A stretch of 64,000 nucleotides of DNA from Streptomyces sp. NBC_01198 (GCF_036010485.1 NZ_CP108568.1:6990001-7054000); one strand, 5' to 3'. Positions 47,456 through 56,575 are shown, counted from the first letter of the stretch. The notes: generated by a model not told the origin, from the sequence alone. Program-made: numbers and translations.

Positions 47456-48322
47456 ATGACCGGCCCTGACGGGGCACACCTGCTCGCCATCAGCGACCTG
47501 CACGTCGGATACCAGGCCAACCGGCTGATCGTCGAAGGCCTCAGGCCGGAACACGACGACGACTGGCTGCTCGTCGCCGGGGACGTGGCGGAGCGCTCCA
47601 CCGACATCAGCTGGGCGCTGAGCACCCTCAAGAAGCACTTCTCCACCGTCATCTGGCTGCCCGGCAACCACGAGCTGTGGACGCCGCCGGACGACCCGGT
47701 CCGGCTGCGCGGCGAGAGCCGCTACCGCCACCTGGTCGAGGAGGCTCGGCGGCTCGGCGTGATCACCCCCGAGGACCCGTACCCGCTGTGGGAGGGGCCG
47801 CGCGGCCCGGTCGCGGTCGTCCCGATGTTCCTGCTCTACGACTACACCTGGCGGGACGGCACCCCCGGCGCGCGCACCAAGGAGGAAGCGCTCTCCCGGG
47901 CCCGCGAGGCAGGCGTCGTCTGCACCGACGAGATGTTCCTGCACCCCGACCCGCTGCCCGGCCGCGACGACTGGTGCCGCGACAGGGTCGCCGAGACCGC
48001 CCGCCGCCTCGAAGCGCTCGACACGGACCTGCCCACCGTGCTGGCCAACCACTGGCCGCTGCACCGCGAACCCACCGCGATCCTGCACTACCCGGAATTC
48101 GCCCTGTGGTGCGGCACCGAGCTCACCGAGCAGTGGCACACCCGCTTCCGCGCCACCGAGGTCGTCTACGGCCACCTGCACATCCCCCGCGTCATCTGGC
48201 GCGACGGCGTCCGCTTCACCGAGGTCTCGCTCGGCTACCCGCGCGAATGGGGCCGCCGCCCCACCGGCCCCGCGGGACCCCGACGCATCCTGGCCGGCCG
48301 GCAGCAGGCGGCCCGCCGGTGA
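47456..48322 (+). CDS. calcineurin-like metallophosphoesterase
   Basis: 288-residue metal-dependent phosphoesterase. Motifs are in order: AISDLHVGYQ (DxH, about residue 12), VAGDVAE (GDxxE, about 43), LPGNHELW (GNHE, about 69), LANHWPLH (about 199) and VYGHLHIP (GHxH, about 239). The GTG of the phosphopantetheinyl transferase gene overlaps its stop, so the two form an operon. The pairing of this enzyme with a phosphopantetheinyl transferase recurs in Streptomyces genomes as I recall. A role in 4'-phosphopantetheine turnover is attractive but unproven. Confidence 0.9.
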   Translation: MTGPDGAHLLAISDLHVGYQANRLIVEGLRPEHDDDWLLVAGDVAERSTDISWALSTLKKHFSTVIWLPGNHELWTPPDDPVRLRGESRYRHLVEEARRLGVITPEDPYPLWEGPRGPVAVVPMFLLYDYTWRDGTPGARTKEEALSRAREAGVVCTDEMFLHPDPLPGRDDWCRDRVAETARRLEALDTDLPTVLANHWPLHREPTAILHYPEFALWCGTELTEQWHTRFRATEVVYGHLHIPRVIWRDGVRFTEVSLGYPREWGRRPTGPAGPRRILAGRQQAARR

Positions 48323-49128
48323 TCGAACACCTGCTGCCGGCAGGCGTGTTCTCCCGCGCCGCCTACGGCGACGAGCTCGACCAGGCGCCGCTGCACCCGG
48401 AGGAGACCCCCGCCGTGGCTCGGGCGGTGGCCAAACGGCAGCGCGAATACGCCGCCGGCCGCGCCTGCGCCCGCGCCGCCCTCGCCCGGCTCGGCGCGCC
48501 GCCCGGGCCCGTCCTGCGCGACAGCCACCGCGGCGCCCCGCTGTGGCCGGCCGGGGTCGTCGGCAGCATCACCCACTGCGACGGCTACCGCGCCGCGGCC
48601 GTCGCCCGCACCGCCGACATCCTCACCCTCGGCATCGACGCGGAACCGCACGACCGGCTGCCCGAAGGCGTGCTGGACGCCATCGTCGCCACCGACGCAG
48701 AACGGGCCGCACTCGCCCGCCTCACGGAGAGCGCTCCCCGGATCCACTGGGACCGGCTGCTCTTCAGCGCCAAGGAGACCGTCTACAAGGCCTGGTATCC
48801 CTACCACCACCGGATGCTCGGCTTCCACGAGGCCGAACTGCTCTTCACCGCCGACGCCGACACGCCGGACGGCGGCTTGCCGGACGCGGGCTTTCCGGAC
48901 GCCGACACGCCGAACGCCGGCTTTCCGTACGCCGGCACGCCGGGCGACACGCCCGAGCGTGGCGGCTACACCGCCCGGCTGCTCGTCCCCGGGCCGCTGC
49001 TCGCCGAGGGCACCGGGCCCGAGGTCTTCACCGGCCGCTGGATCGTCCGCGACGGCCTGCTGGTCACCGCCATCGCCGTACCCGCGACCGTCGACGGGGC
49101 CGCTCCACCGGCTGACGCCGCGGGCTGA
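48319..49128 (+). CDS. 4'-phosphopantetheinyl transferase (Sfp/EntD class)
   Basis: 269-residue enzyme that would load phosphopantetheine onto carrier proteins of polyketide or peptide synthesis. Motifs: VVGSITHCDGYRAAAV (about residues 80-95), LGIDAEPHDRL with the metal Asp and Glu (about 106), and LLFSAKETVYKAWYP (about 150). The GTG at 48319 overlaps the metallophosphoesterase TGA. An insertion at residues 180-209 consists of six 5-residue repeats near the pattern A-G/D-x-P-D, encoded by a 15-bp tandem repeat, between the KExxYK motif and the C-terminal strand. The core motifs are intact, so activity is expected. Confidence 0.92.
   Translation: MIEHLLPAGVFSRAAYGDELDQAPLHPEETPAVARAVAKRQREYAAGRACARAALARLGAPPGPVLRDSHRGAPLWPAGVVGSITHCDGYRAAAVARTADILTLGIDAEPHDRLPEGVLDAIVATDAERAALARLTESAPRIHWDRLLFSAKETVYKAWYPYHHRMLGFHEAELLFTADADTPDGGLPDAGFPDADTPNAGFPYAGTPGDTPERGGYTARLLVPGPLLAEGTGPEVFTGRWIVRDGLLVTAIAVPATVDGAAPPADAAG
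48856..48945 (+). repeat. 15-bp in-frame tandem repeat (six copies) in the phosphopantetheinyl transferase gene
   Basis: Units begin at 48856, 48871, 48886, 48901, 48916 and 48931 and follow the pattern GCCGGCTTTCCGGAC. They encode ADTPD, GGLPD, AGFPD, ADTPN, AGFPY and AGTPG. Units one and four are nearly identical, hinting at duplication of a 45-bp block. Confidence 0.9.
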
Positions 49129-49208
49129 CCCCGATGGCCCCGGCGTCCGCGCCTCCGCGGCCGGGACCGCCCGCCACCGGCCGCCGCGGTCCGGCACGTT
49201 GCGGGGGT

Positions 49209-50261
49209 TCAGGCCGAATCCCGGGTCACCAGCGTGGTCTTGAAGATCACCGACCGGGTCTGCTGCGACGGATCGTCGATCAGCGCCATCAGCAGCTTCG
49301 CCATCTCCGCCGCCATGTCCTCCACCGGCTGCCTGATGGTGGTCAGCAGCGGCCGGGAGGCCAGCGCCGCGCTGCTGTCGTCGAAACCGATCACCGCCAC
49401 GTCGTCGGGCACCCGGCGGCCCTGGTCCCGCAGCACCAGCAACGAGCCTTGCGCCATCAGGTCGTTGGCGACGAAGACCCCGTCGGTGTCGGGAAAGCGC
49501 TCCAGCAGCTCGCGCATCGCCAGTTCGCCGCCGAGCTGCGTGAAACTGCCCTCCACGCTGGGCACGTACGCGTGCCCGTGCTCGGCCATCGCCTCGCGGA
49601 AGCCGGCCAGCCGGTCCTGGCCGGCCGGCGAGTCGAAGGGACCGGCGATGGTGGTGATCCGCCGGCACCCGCGGGCCAGCAGCCGCTCGGCGGCCAGCTT
49701 CGCGCCCGCCTGCTGCGCCACGTCCACGTAGCTGATCGGGATCGCCGTCGACGGCCGCGCGAACAGCACCGTGGGCAGCCCCGCCTCGGTCAGCAGGAAC
49801 GGCAGCGAGTCGCCCGGCGCTATCGACACCAGCGCCACGCCGTCGATGTGCTCCTGGCGCAGGTTGGCGACCAGCTTGTGCCGCGCGTCCTCGGAGTCGG
49901 CGAGCATCAGCACCGGGTGCACTCCGCGCGGCCGCAGCACCGTCAGCAGCCCGCCGACCACCCGCCCGAAGAAGGGGTCGCTGAAGACCTGTCCGAGGAA
50001 GGGGTCGTCGGCCGTGCGGTGGGCGGGCACCGAGAAGACCAGGGCGACCGAGTCGGTACGGCGGGTGACCAGGGTCCTGGCCGCCCGGTTGGGTACGTAA
50101 CCTGTGGCCTCCACCGCCTCCTGGACGACCCGCTGGATCTCCGGGTCCACATTCCGCGTCCCGTTGACCACCCGCGACACCGTCGCCCTCGACACCCCGG
50201 CGGACCGGGCGACGTCTTCCAGAGTGGGCTGGCGTGGCCCCGCCGGACGGCTGCTCGTCAT
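49209..50261 (-). CDS. LacI-family repressor of the beta-glucan module
   Basis: 350-residue regulator. The helix-turn-helix TLEDVARSAGVSRATVSRVV (about residues 13-32) is followed by the hinge NGTRNVDPEIQ and an effector domain with SDPFFGRVVGGL, GVFVANDLMAQGSLLVL and VIGFDDSSAALASRPLLTTI. The ATG at 50261 is chosen because TATAAC at 50274-50269 predicts a start at about 50262, making the message leaderless; an upstream in-frame codon would lie inside the promoter. An 18-bp palindrome at 50282-50299 covers the -35 position, and the same core recurs before the GH16 and GH3 genes. It is therefore the likely repressor of all three. Confidence 0.92.
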   Translation of the reverse strand: MTSSRPAGPRQPTLEDVARSAGVSRATVSRVVNGTRNVDPEIQRVVQEAVEATGYVPNRAARTLVTRRTDSVALVFSVPAHRTADDPFLGQVFSDPFFGRVVGGLLTVLRPRGVHPVLMLADSEDARHKLVANLRQEHIDGVALVSIAPGDSLPFLLTEAGLPTVLFARPSTAIPISYVDVAQQAGAKLAAERLLARGCRRITTIAGPFDSPAGQDRLAGFREAMAEHGHAYVPSVEGSFTQLGGELAMRELLERFPDTDGVFVANDLMAQGSLLVLRDQGRRVPDDVAVIGFDDSSAALASRPLLTTIRQPVEDMAAEMAKLLMALIDDPSQQTRSVIFKTTLVTRDSA

Positions 50262-50268
50262 GCGTGCA

Positions 50269-50299
50269 GTTATACCATGTGCCGGAGAGCGCTCTCCGG
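50269..50299 (-). promoter_or_regulatory. promoter and autoregulatory palindrome of the LacI gene
   Basis: CCGGAGAGCGCTCTCCGG (50282-50299) is a perfect 18-bp palindrome. With TATAAC (50274-50269) as -10, it occupies the -35 zone. Confidence 0.75.
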
Positions 50300-50392
50300 G
50301 TCCCGGTGCAGGCCACAGCACGGATGGGACGGGGTACGGCAGCCCCCCACAGGCCTGCCGCGCCCCGCCCCGGTCTCATCCGGGCGAGCCGG

Positions 50393-53300
50393 TCACGCGT
50401 AGACCCCGAACTCGTACAGCGAATCGCCGTACGCCGTACCGCGTTGCCCGATCGTCACCCGCACGTAGCGCCCGGACCCGCTGACGTCGAAGGTGTCGAC
50501 GCCGCCCGTCCCGGTCGTCGTGGAGTAGAGGTTCGTCCAGTTGGTGCCGTCGTTGGACAACTGCACCTGATACGCCTTGCCGTAGGCCGCCTCCCATGCC
50601 AGCTGGATGTGCTTGACCGCGGCGCTGGCGCCCAGGTCGACCTGGATCCACTGCGGGTCGCTCCACTCGCTCGCCCACCGGGTGCCCATGTTGCCGTCCG
50701 TGGCCATCGCCGGCGTGCACGGGCAGCCGCCGGTCGGATCGCTCTGGTACGACGACGCCGTCGTGGGCTTGCCGAGCGCCACGTTCGTGCCGCCCACCTG
50801 CGGGGCCACCACCCGGAAGGACCTGGTCTCGATCCCGACGTTGCCGTGCCCGTCGTAGGCGTAGACGTAGACCTTCCACACCCCGAGCGTCTTCGGCGCG
50901 GTCGCCGTGAACTGGCCGTTCCCGGTCTGCGTGAAGTCCACCTGGTGCAGCGCGGTCCCGCTGTCCACGTACTTCGAGGAGTACATCAGCTGATACCGCA
51001 GCGGATCGCCGTTCGGATCGCTCGCCGAGGCCGACACGGTGAACTGCCCGCCGGCCGGCACAGAACCGCTGTTCGCGACGGTCATCGAGCTGATCACCGG
51101 CGGGGTGTTGGCCTGGGGCGTACCGCCGTAGTCCTTCGCCACCGAGTAGTACGCCAGCCGCTTCCACCCGCTGGGACGGACGTTGAACCAGACACCGCCG
51201 AAGTCGTTCTCGTCGCCGTAGTGGAACATCGTCGCCCCGAGGCCCACTCCGGTGTGCCCGACGATGCAGTTCCACGCGGAGAGGTAGGCGTCGCGCTTCT
51301 GGACGTCGGTCGGTTCCGTCGGCACCCCGTTGGCGTCGTCGGGCACCTCCCACTCGCCGGCCTCACCGGTCTCGGTCACGATGTACGGCTTGGTGTAACC
51401 GCCGTTGACCCAGTCCTGCTTCACGTTGCACACCGCGCCGTAGGAGTTGACGGCGTAGAGGTCCAGCGAGGGCGTGTACTGCTTGTAGTACGGCCACGCC
51501 CCGGTCCACGCGTCGGTCGACGTCACCGGGTGGTTCGGGTCGATCGCATGGATCGCCTGCGTCACCTGCTCCACGAACTTCGCGTAGGCGGTCCGCTGCT
51601 GCTCGATCGCCGCACCCGAGTAGTGGTCCTGCGTGGTCAGGATGACCTCGTTGCCGACGTCCCACATCAGCACGCCCGGATGGTTCTTGTAGGTGGTCAC
51701 CCAGTTCTTGATGTCGTTGAGCGTGTTCGTCTTGTACGCCGTGTCGTTGACGTAGTCCGCGCCCTGGTTGAGCCAGAAGCCGTTGACCACCTTGAGCCCG
51801 TAGGCCGCCGCCGCGTCCAGCAGCGGCTTGCTGCTCGCGTCGGTGCCCCAGGTGCGCAGCGTGTTGACGCCCATCGACTTCAGGTCCCGCATGTGGGAGT
51901 CGGCCGTGGTGTTGGCCGGGCCCCACGTCATGCCCCGCACCTGGTAGGGCTTGCCGTCCACCGTCAGCTGCCAGTTGCCCTGGCTGCCGGTGACGTGCAC
52001 GTTGCTCGGCGTGGTCGGCACCGGCGGGTCGGTCAGCGGGGCGGGGGCGCTGCCGGTGGTCTGCGACACCGTCACGTTGTCGATGCTCAGCGCGCCACCG
52101 GAGGAGGTGCCGGCGTCCGGCGAGGTGCAGCCGCAGATCGAGTTCGGGTACGAACCGCCGATGCGCAGGCTGAAGTCCACGTAGACCCCGTGGTGCACGG
52201 CCGCGTTCCAGGTCGACACCCCGACCTGCGACTCGTTGACCTGCCACACCTGGTTGCCGTCGAGGTACCAGCGGATCTGCTCGTCGGAGGTGGTGCGGTC
52301 GATGATCTCGGAGTAGGTGTGGTAGCCGCTCTGGCAACTGGCGCAGGTGGCCAGCCCGCTGGTCAGGCCGTTGTACTCGGAGCAGTTGCCGCCCGGCGCA
52401 GTCCCGCAGTGCAGGGTCGCCGACAGCTGGTTGCGGCCGTTGACGTCCTCCATGATGTCGCTCTCGCCGACGGCCGGCCAGGAGCCGAGGTTGCCGCGGT
52501 AGGCCGCGCCCATCGCGCGGAACGACGGCCAGTAGCCGAGCGCGTCGGCCACCGAGGGCTGCTTGAGGGTCGCGGAGATCTGCAGCCTGCCGCCGGCCGG
52601 CGCGGTGAAGTCGGTGCGCTTGGTCTCGATCCGGCCGGACGTCCACGACGTCCCCGACTTCAGCGCGGTCAGGTTGAGGTGGCCGCTGCCGTCCAGGCCC
52701 ACGTTCGCCGGGGAGTTGGTGGCCGTCTCGACCTCGCCGGTGCCCCAGTTGGCGGGGCCGCCGGGGTAGGCGGTACCGGTGTCGGTGATCCAGTTGCCCG
52801 CGTCGGGGGAGGTGCCCGCGGCGCCGTTGAAGTCGTCGCTCCACACGGTGGACCAGTCGCCGGGCGGCGGGGTGCCGGTGCCGCCGCCGTTCGCGCCGCC
52901 GTCGCCACCGCCGGTGGTGCCGCCCGTGCCGCCGGTGGCCATGGTGCCGTATACCTGGAACTCCCACACCGAGTAGCCGTAGCCGTTGCTGCGGGCGGTG
53001 CCGTACATCCGTACGTAGCGGCCCGTGCCGCTGACCGTGAGGGTCTCGGTGTCGGTGGCGCCGGTCGTCGTGGAGTAGAGCGGCGTCCAGTGCGAGGCGT
53101 CGTCGGAGACCTGGATCTGGTAGGCCGACGCGTGGTTCTCCCAGTTCAGCACCACCTTGCTGAGGGTGGCGGTGGCGCCGAGGTCGACCTGCAGCCACTG
53201 CGGGTCCGCCCAGGCGCTGGCCCAGCGGGTGGCGGTGCTGCCGTCGACGGCGGCGGTGGCGGGGTAGCCGGCGCCCTCCGTGGAGGAGGCGGTCGCGGGC

Positions 53301-53458
53301 CGGCCCTGGGAGAGCAGGGCGTCGGCGGCGTGCGCGGGGGTGGTGGGGACCGCCAGCGCGTAGAGCGCGAGACCGACGGCCAGCAGCAGCAGGAAGGCGG
53401 CGCGCAGCGAGGGGGGAAGAGATCCTGGTCGAAGGCGTGCCGAGGGTGACGCTCTCAT
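50393..53458 (-). CDS. secreted modular glucanase: CBM32 - GH16 - clan-A TIM barrel - Ig-like - CBM32
   Basis: 1021-residue exported enzyme. The signal peptide ends at about residue 44 (TPAHA). The first F5/8-type module (CBM32) is at 45-172, then a Gly/Thr linker. GH16 (about 200-465) has the catalytic signature GESDIMED with Glu332, Asp334 and Glu337. A third region (about 485-780) reads as a (beta/alpha)8 glycosidase of clan A: VDGKPYQVRGMTWGP, the acid/base pair in MWDVGNEVIL (Asn603-Glu604), and a candidate nucleophile in IVTETGEAGEW (Glu696-702). An Ig/cadherin-like segment (785-885) and a second CBM32 (890-1021) follow. Two catalytic domains suggest sequential attack on beta-1,3/1,6-glucan. 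The operator upstream matches the adjacent LacI gene. Confidence 0.87.
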   Translation of the reverse strand: MRASPSARLRPGSLPPSLRAAFLLLLAVGLALYALAVPTTPAHAADALLSQGRPATASSTEGAGYPATAAVDGSTATRWASAWADPQWLQVDLGATATLSKVVLNWENHASAYQIQVSDDASHWTPLYSTTTGATDTETLTVSGTGRYVRMYGTARSNGYGYSVWEFQVYGTMATGGTGGTTGGGDGGANGGGTGTPPPGDWSTVWSDDFNGAAGTSPDAGNWITDTGTAYPGGPANWGTGEVETATNSPANVGLDGSGHLNLTALKSGTSWTSGRIETKRTDFTAPAGGRLQISATLKQPSVADALGYWPSFRAMGAAYRGNLGSWPAVGESDIMEDVNGRNQLSATLHCGTAPGGNCSEYNGLTSGLATCASCQSGYHTYSEIIDRTTSDEQIRWYLDGNQVWQVNESQVGVSTWNAAVHHGVYVDFSLRIGGSYPNSICGCTSPDAGTSSGGALSIDNVTVSQTTGSAPAPLTDPPVPTTPSNVHVTGSQGNWQLTVDGKPYQVRGMTWGPANTTADSHMRDLKSMGVNTLRTWGTDASSKPLLDAAAAYGLKVVNGFWLNQGADYVNDTAYKTNTLNDIKNWVTTYKNHPGVLMWDVGNEVILTTQDHYSGAAIEQQRTAYAKFVEQVTQAIHAIDPNHPVTSTDAWTGAWPYYKQYTPSLDLYAVNSYGAVCNVKQDWVNGGYTKPYIVTETGEAGEWEVPDDANGVPTEPTDVQKRDAYLSAWNCIVGHTGVGLGATMFHYGDENDFGGVWFNVRPSGWKRLAYYSVAKDYGGTPQANTPPVISSMTVANSGSVPAGGQFTVSASASDPNGDPLRYQLMYSSKYVDSGTALHQVDFTQTGNGQFTATAPKTLGVWKVYVYAYDGHGNVGIETRSFRVVAPQVGGTNVALGKPTTASSYQSDPTGGCPCTPAMATDGNMGTRWASEWSDPQWIQVDLGASAAVKHIQLAWEAAYGKAYQVQLSNDGTNWTNLYSTTTGTGGVDTFDVSGSGRYVRVTIGQRGTAYGDSLYEFGVYA

Positions 53459-53550
53459 GGCGGACTCCAGCGGTGGGGGTGGGAGGGGAGAGCGGAGAAA
53501 GCGCTTCCAGGTGCGGGCCGAGCCGGTGGGGGAGGGTGTCGTGGATGATG

Positions 53551-53605
53551 GGAGAGCGCTCTCTCAGTCGCCCCGATGGTTGCCGCTGGGTTTCCGGGGT
53601 GTCAA
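53551..53605 (-). promoter_or_regulatory. promoter and operator of the GH16 gene
   Basis: GAGAGCGCTCTC (53552-53563) is a perfect 12-bp palindrome sharing the core of the LacI-gene site. On the minus strand TTGACA (53605-53600) with AACCAT (53581-53576) predicts a start near 53570, placing the operator just downstream of it. Confidence 0.7.
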
Positions 53606-53709
53606 GAGATACGACGCGAACGGTCCGCGGTCGCGGGGCCGGGTGGCTGTGATGGGCGGAATGCGGCGCCCGCAGGGTCCGTTTCCTGGCGGTCCGGGCC
53701 GGGCGGGGC

Positions 53710-53766
53710 TTGACACGGTGGCGGGCGACGGGTGAGTGTACGCAGTGTCGGGAGAGCGCTCTCCCG
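53710..53766 (+). promoter_or_regulatory. promoter and operator of the GH3 gene
   Basis: CGGGAGAGCGCTCTCCCG (53749-53766) is a perfect 18-bp palindrome. TTGACA at 53710-53715 with GAGTGT at 53734-53739 predicts a start near 53746, just before the operator, mirroring the GH16 promoter. Together these two elements fill most of the 420-bp divergent gap, which has no other gene. Confidence 0.75.
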
Positions 53767-53878
53767 GTTGTTGTCCCCGTCCTTCCGCGACACTCGTCTC
53801 CAGCCCGCCGCTCATCGCGGCCTCCCTGCCGATGGGGCGTCACGCCGCGGGCGGCGCCACGCAGGAGGCCATGAAGGG

Positions 53879-56575
53879 ATGACCATGATCACCCCCGGCT
53901 CCGTGTCCGCTCCGCAGCCCGCCGCCGCGCCCACGATCAGCGACGCGGAGATCGACGCCCTCGTCGCGCGGCTCGACCTGCCCGCCAGAATACGGCTGCT
54001 GTCCGGCGCGAGCACCTTCCGGACCCGGCCGGAACCCGCGGTCGGCCTGCGGGCGATGGGCGTCTCGGACGGTCCGGCCGGCGTGCGCGGCGAGAAGTGG
54101 GACGAGCGCGACACCGCGCTCGTGCTGCCCTCCGCGACCGCGCTGGCCGCCGCCTGGGACGACGACCTGGTCACCGAACTGGGCGGACTGCTGGCCGCCG
54201 AGGCCCGCCGCAAGCAGATCCACATCCTGCTCGCCCCCACGCTGAACCTGCACCGCACCCCCGCTGCGGGACGGCACTTCGAGTGCTACGCCGAGGACCC
54301 GCTGCTGACCGGTCGCACCGCCGTCGCCTACATCCGCGGGGTGCAGGCCGGCGGGGTGGCCGCCACCGCCAAGCACTACGTCGCCAACGACTCCGAGACC
54401 GACCGGCTCACCCTCGACGCCCGCCTCGACGAGCGCACCCTGCACGAGGTCTATCTCGCGCCCTTCGAGGCCGCGGTGCGGGCGGGAGTGTGGGTGGTGA
54501 TGTCCGCCTACAACCGGGTCAACGGCGTCACGCTGTCGGAAAGCCCGCTGCTGGCCGAGCCGTTGAAGGGCTCCTGGGCCTTCGACGGTGTCGTGGTCTC
54601 CGACTGGGGCGCGGTCCGCAGCACGGAGGGCGCCGCGCTGGCGCCGCAGGACCTGGCGATGCCCGGGCCACACCCGCTGTGGGGTGCACCGCTGCTGGCC
54701 GCGGTGCGCGAGGGCCGGGTGCCGCAGGACGTGATCGACGCGAAGGTGCGCCGCATCCTGCGGCTGGCCGCCCGGGTGGGCGCGCTGGACGGCGTCCTGC
54801 CGCCGCCGCCCGCGCCCGCGCCGGCCGACCCGCGCGCCCTGCTGCGCCGCGCGGTGGCCGCCGGCTGCGTGCTGCTGCGCAACGAGGGCGGCCTGCTGCC
54901 GCTGACACCCGCGCCGGGTCCCGCCGGCCCGGTGACCGACTCCGCGCCGGGCGGTAGTGCCGGGGGGCTGCCCGGCGCGGACCACGGCCGGGCGGTGACC
55001 TCTCCACTGGTCGGTGCGCTGGCCCACGCGGTGGGCGGTGCGGTGTCCGGCCCGGTGGCCGGCGGCGCGGCGCCCCCGCGGGCCGGTGGGCCGCGCCCGA
55101 TCAGGCGGCTCGCGGTCATCGGGCCGAACGCCGCGTCCGCGCGCGTGCAGGGCGGCGGCAGCGCCGGTGTCTTCCCCGCCGTGGTGGTCTCGCCGTTGGA
55201 CGGCATCGGGGAAGCGCTCTCCGGCACCGGCACCGAGGTCGTGTACGCCGAGGGCGTCACCCTCAGCACCCGCCCGACCCCGCTGCACCCCGGCAACTCC
55301 CACGACCCCCGCACCGGCGAACCCGGCGTGCTGGTCCGCTACCTCGCCGCCGACGGCAGCGAGATCTGCGCCGAGCACCGGCTCAGCGGCCGCATCCTGG
55401 AGCCGGGCGACGCACCAGAACTCGCCCGCACCGCGGCCTGCGTGGAGGTCAGCGCCCTGGTCACCCCGGCGGAACCGGGCGAGTGGCGGTTCGCGGTGGT
55501 GGGCCTGGGCGCGGTCACCCTGCACGCGGACGGCGAGCCGCTGATCGACACCCACGTGGCCGCCGAGTCCGACGACCCGACCTACGTGCACGTGGCGCCG
55601 TCCTTCCGAACCGCAGCCCGCAAGGTGACCCCCGGCGAGCCGCTGCACCTGGTCGCCACCCGGGAGCTGGCGCCCGACCAGGGCATGGCCGTCGCCCTGG
55701 CCGCCGACCCGCCGCGCCCCGACGAGGACGAGGCGCTCGCCGAGGCCGTCGCGTGCGCGCGCGCCGCCGACGCGGCGGTCGTGGTGGTGGGCACCACCGA
55801 CGAGATCGAGAGCGAGGGCTTCGACCGCCCGTCGCTGGCACTGCCCGGCCGCCAGGACGAGCTGGTCGCGGCGGTCACCGCCGCCAACCGGCGGACGGTG
55901 GTGATCGTCAACTCCGGCGGTCCGGTCGAGCTGCCCTGGCGGGAGAGCGCTCCCGCGGTGCTGCTGTGCTGGTTCCCCGGGCAGGAGGCGGGGCACGGCC
56001 TGGCCGACGTGCTGTTCGGCCGGGCCGAACCCGGCGGCCGGCTGCCCACCACCTGGGCCGCGGCCGCCGACGGCGCCCCGCTGCCCGCCACCGCCCCGCA
56101 GGCCGGGGTGCTGCACTACACCGAAGGCCCCTACCTCGGCCACCGCGCCTGGCGCCGGGCGGGAGCCACGCCCGCGTACTGGTTCGGCCACGGCCTGGGC
56201 TACACCACGTGGGCGTACGAGTCGCTGACCGTGCGGGCCGCCCCGCAGCCCGACGGCGGCGGCACACCGGGGCAGGGCGCGCTGGCCCTGGTGACGGTAC
56301 GCAACACCGGCGCGCGTGCCGGGCGCGAGGTCGTGCAGGTCTATCTGACCACCGGGCCCGACGACCACGACGACGGCGGCCCGCGGCTGGCCGGCTACGC
56401 CGCCGTCCACGTGGCGCCCGGCGAGGCGGCGGTGGCCGAGGTGCGGATCGCCCCGCGCGCCTTCCAGCGCTGGTCGCCGCCGGAGCAGCGCTGGGTGCCG
56501 CGCCCGGGGCCGTACCAGATGCACGCCGGTCCCTCCGCCGCCCGGCAACCGCTCTCCGGCCCGCTGGACCGCTGA
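53879..56575 (+). CDS. GH3 beta-glucosidase with inserted PA14-like domain, cytoplasmic
   Basis: 898-residue glycosidase without a signal peptide. The GH3 N-terminal barrel contains LLAPTLNLHRTPAAGRHFE, KHYVAND (Lys165-His166) and the nucleophile Asp242 in VVVSDWGAVRST. The GH3 C-terminal domain starts near ALLRRAVAAGCVLLRNEGG and contains VVVVGTTDEIESEGFDR with candidate acid Glu. Between them lie a Gly/Pro-rich stretch (about 345-405) and a PA14-like module (about 475-610, RYLAADGSEICAEHRLSG). An Fn3-like end closes it. The start is set at 53879 (AGGAGG 10 nt upstream); ATG at 53885 is possible. It should hydrolyse imported gluco-oligosaccharides released by the GH16 enzyme. Confidence 0.9.
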   Translation: MTMITPGSVSAPQPAAAPTISDAEIDALVARLDLPARIRLLSGASTFRTRPEPAVGLRAMGVSDGPAGVRGEKWDERDTALVLPSATALAAAWDDDLVTELGGLLAAEARRKQIHILLAPTLNLHRTPAAGRHFECYAEDPLLTGRTAVAYIRGVQAGGVAATAKHYVANDSETDRLTLDARLDERTLHEVYLAPFEAAVRAGVWVVMSAYNRVNGVTLSESPLLAEPLKGSWAFDGVVVSDWGAVRSTEGAALAPQDLAMPGPHPLWGAPLLAAVREGRVPQDVIDAKVRRILRLAARVGALDGVLPPPPAPAPADPRALLRRAVAAGCVLLRNEGGLLPLTPAPGPAGPVTDSAPGGSAGGLPGADHGRAVTSPLVGALAHAVGGAVSGPVAGGAAPPRAGGPRPIRRLAVIGPNAASARVQGGGSAGVFPAVVVSPLDGIGEALSGTGTEVVYAEGVTLSTRPTPLHPGNSHDPRTGEPGVLVRYLAADGSEICAEHRLSGRILEPGDAPELARTAACVEVSALVTPAEPGEWRFAVVGLGAVTLHADGEPLIDTHVAAESDDPTYVHVAPSFRTAARKVTPGEPLHLVATRELAPDQGMAVALAADPPRPDEDEALAEAVACARAADAAVVVVGTTDEIESEGFDRPSLALPGRQDELVAAVTAANRRTVVIVNSGGPVELPWRESAPAVLLCWFPGQEAGHGLADVLFGRAEPGGRLPTTWAAAADGAPLPATAPQAGVLHYTEGPYLGHRAWRRAGATPAYWFGHGLGYTTWAYESLTVRAAPQPDGGGTPGQGALALVTVRNTGARAGREVVQVYLTTGPDDHDDGGPRLAGYAAVHVAPGEAAVAEVRIAPRAFQRWSPPEQRWVPRPGPYQMHAGPSAARQPLSGPLDR

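Noticed and set aside
53549..53766. The GAGAGCGCTCTC palindromes as terminators
   Set aside because: They have no loop, lie in a divergent promoter region and match the LacI-gene site, so operators are the better reading.
55941..55955. GGGAGAGCGCTCCCG within the GH3 coding sequence as an operator
   Set aside because: Only the central 8 bp are palindromic and it encodes conserved residues; probably coincidental similarity to the true upstream site.
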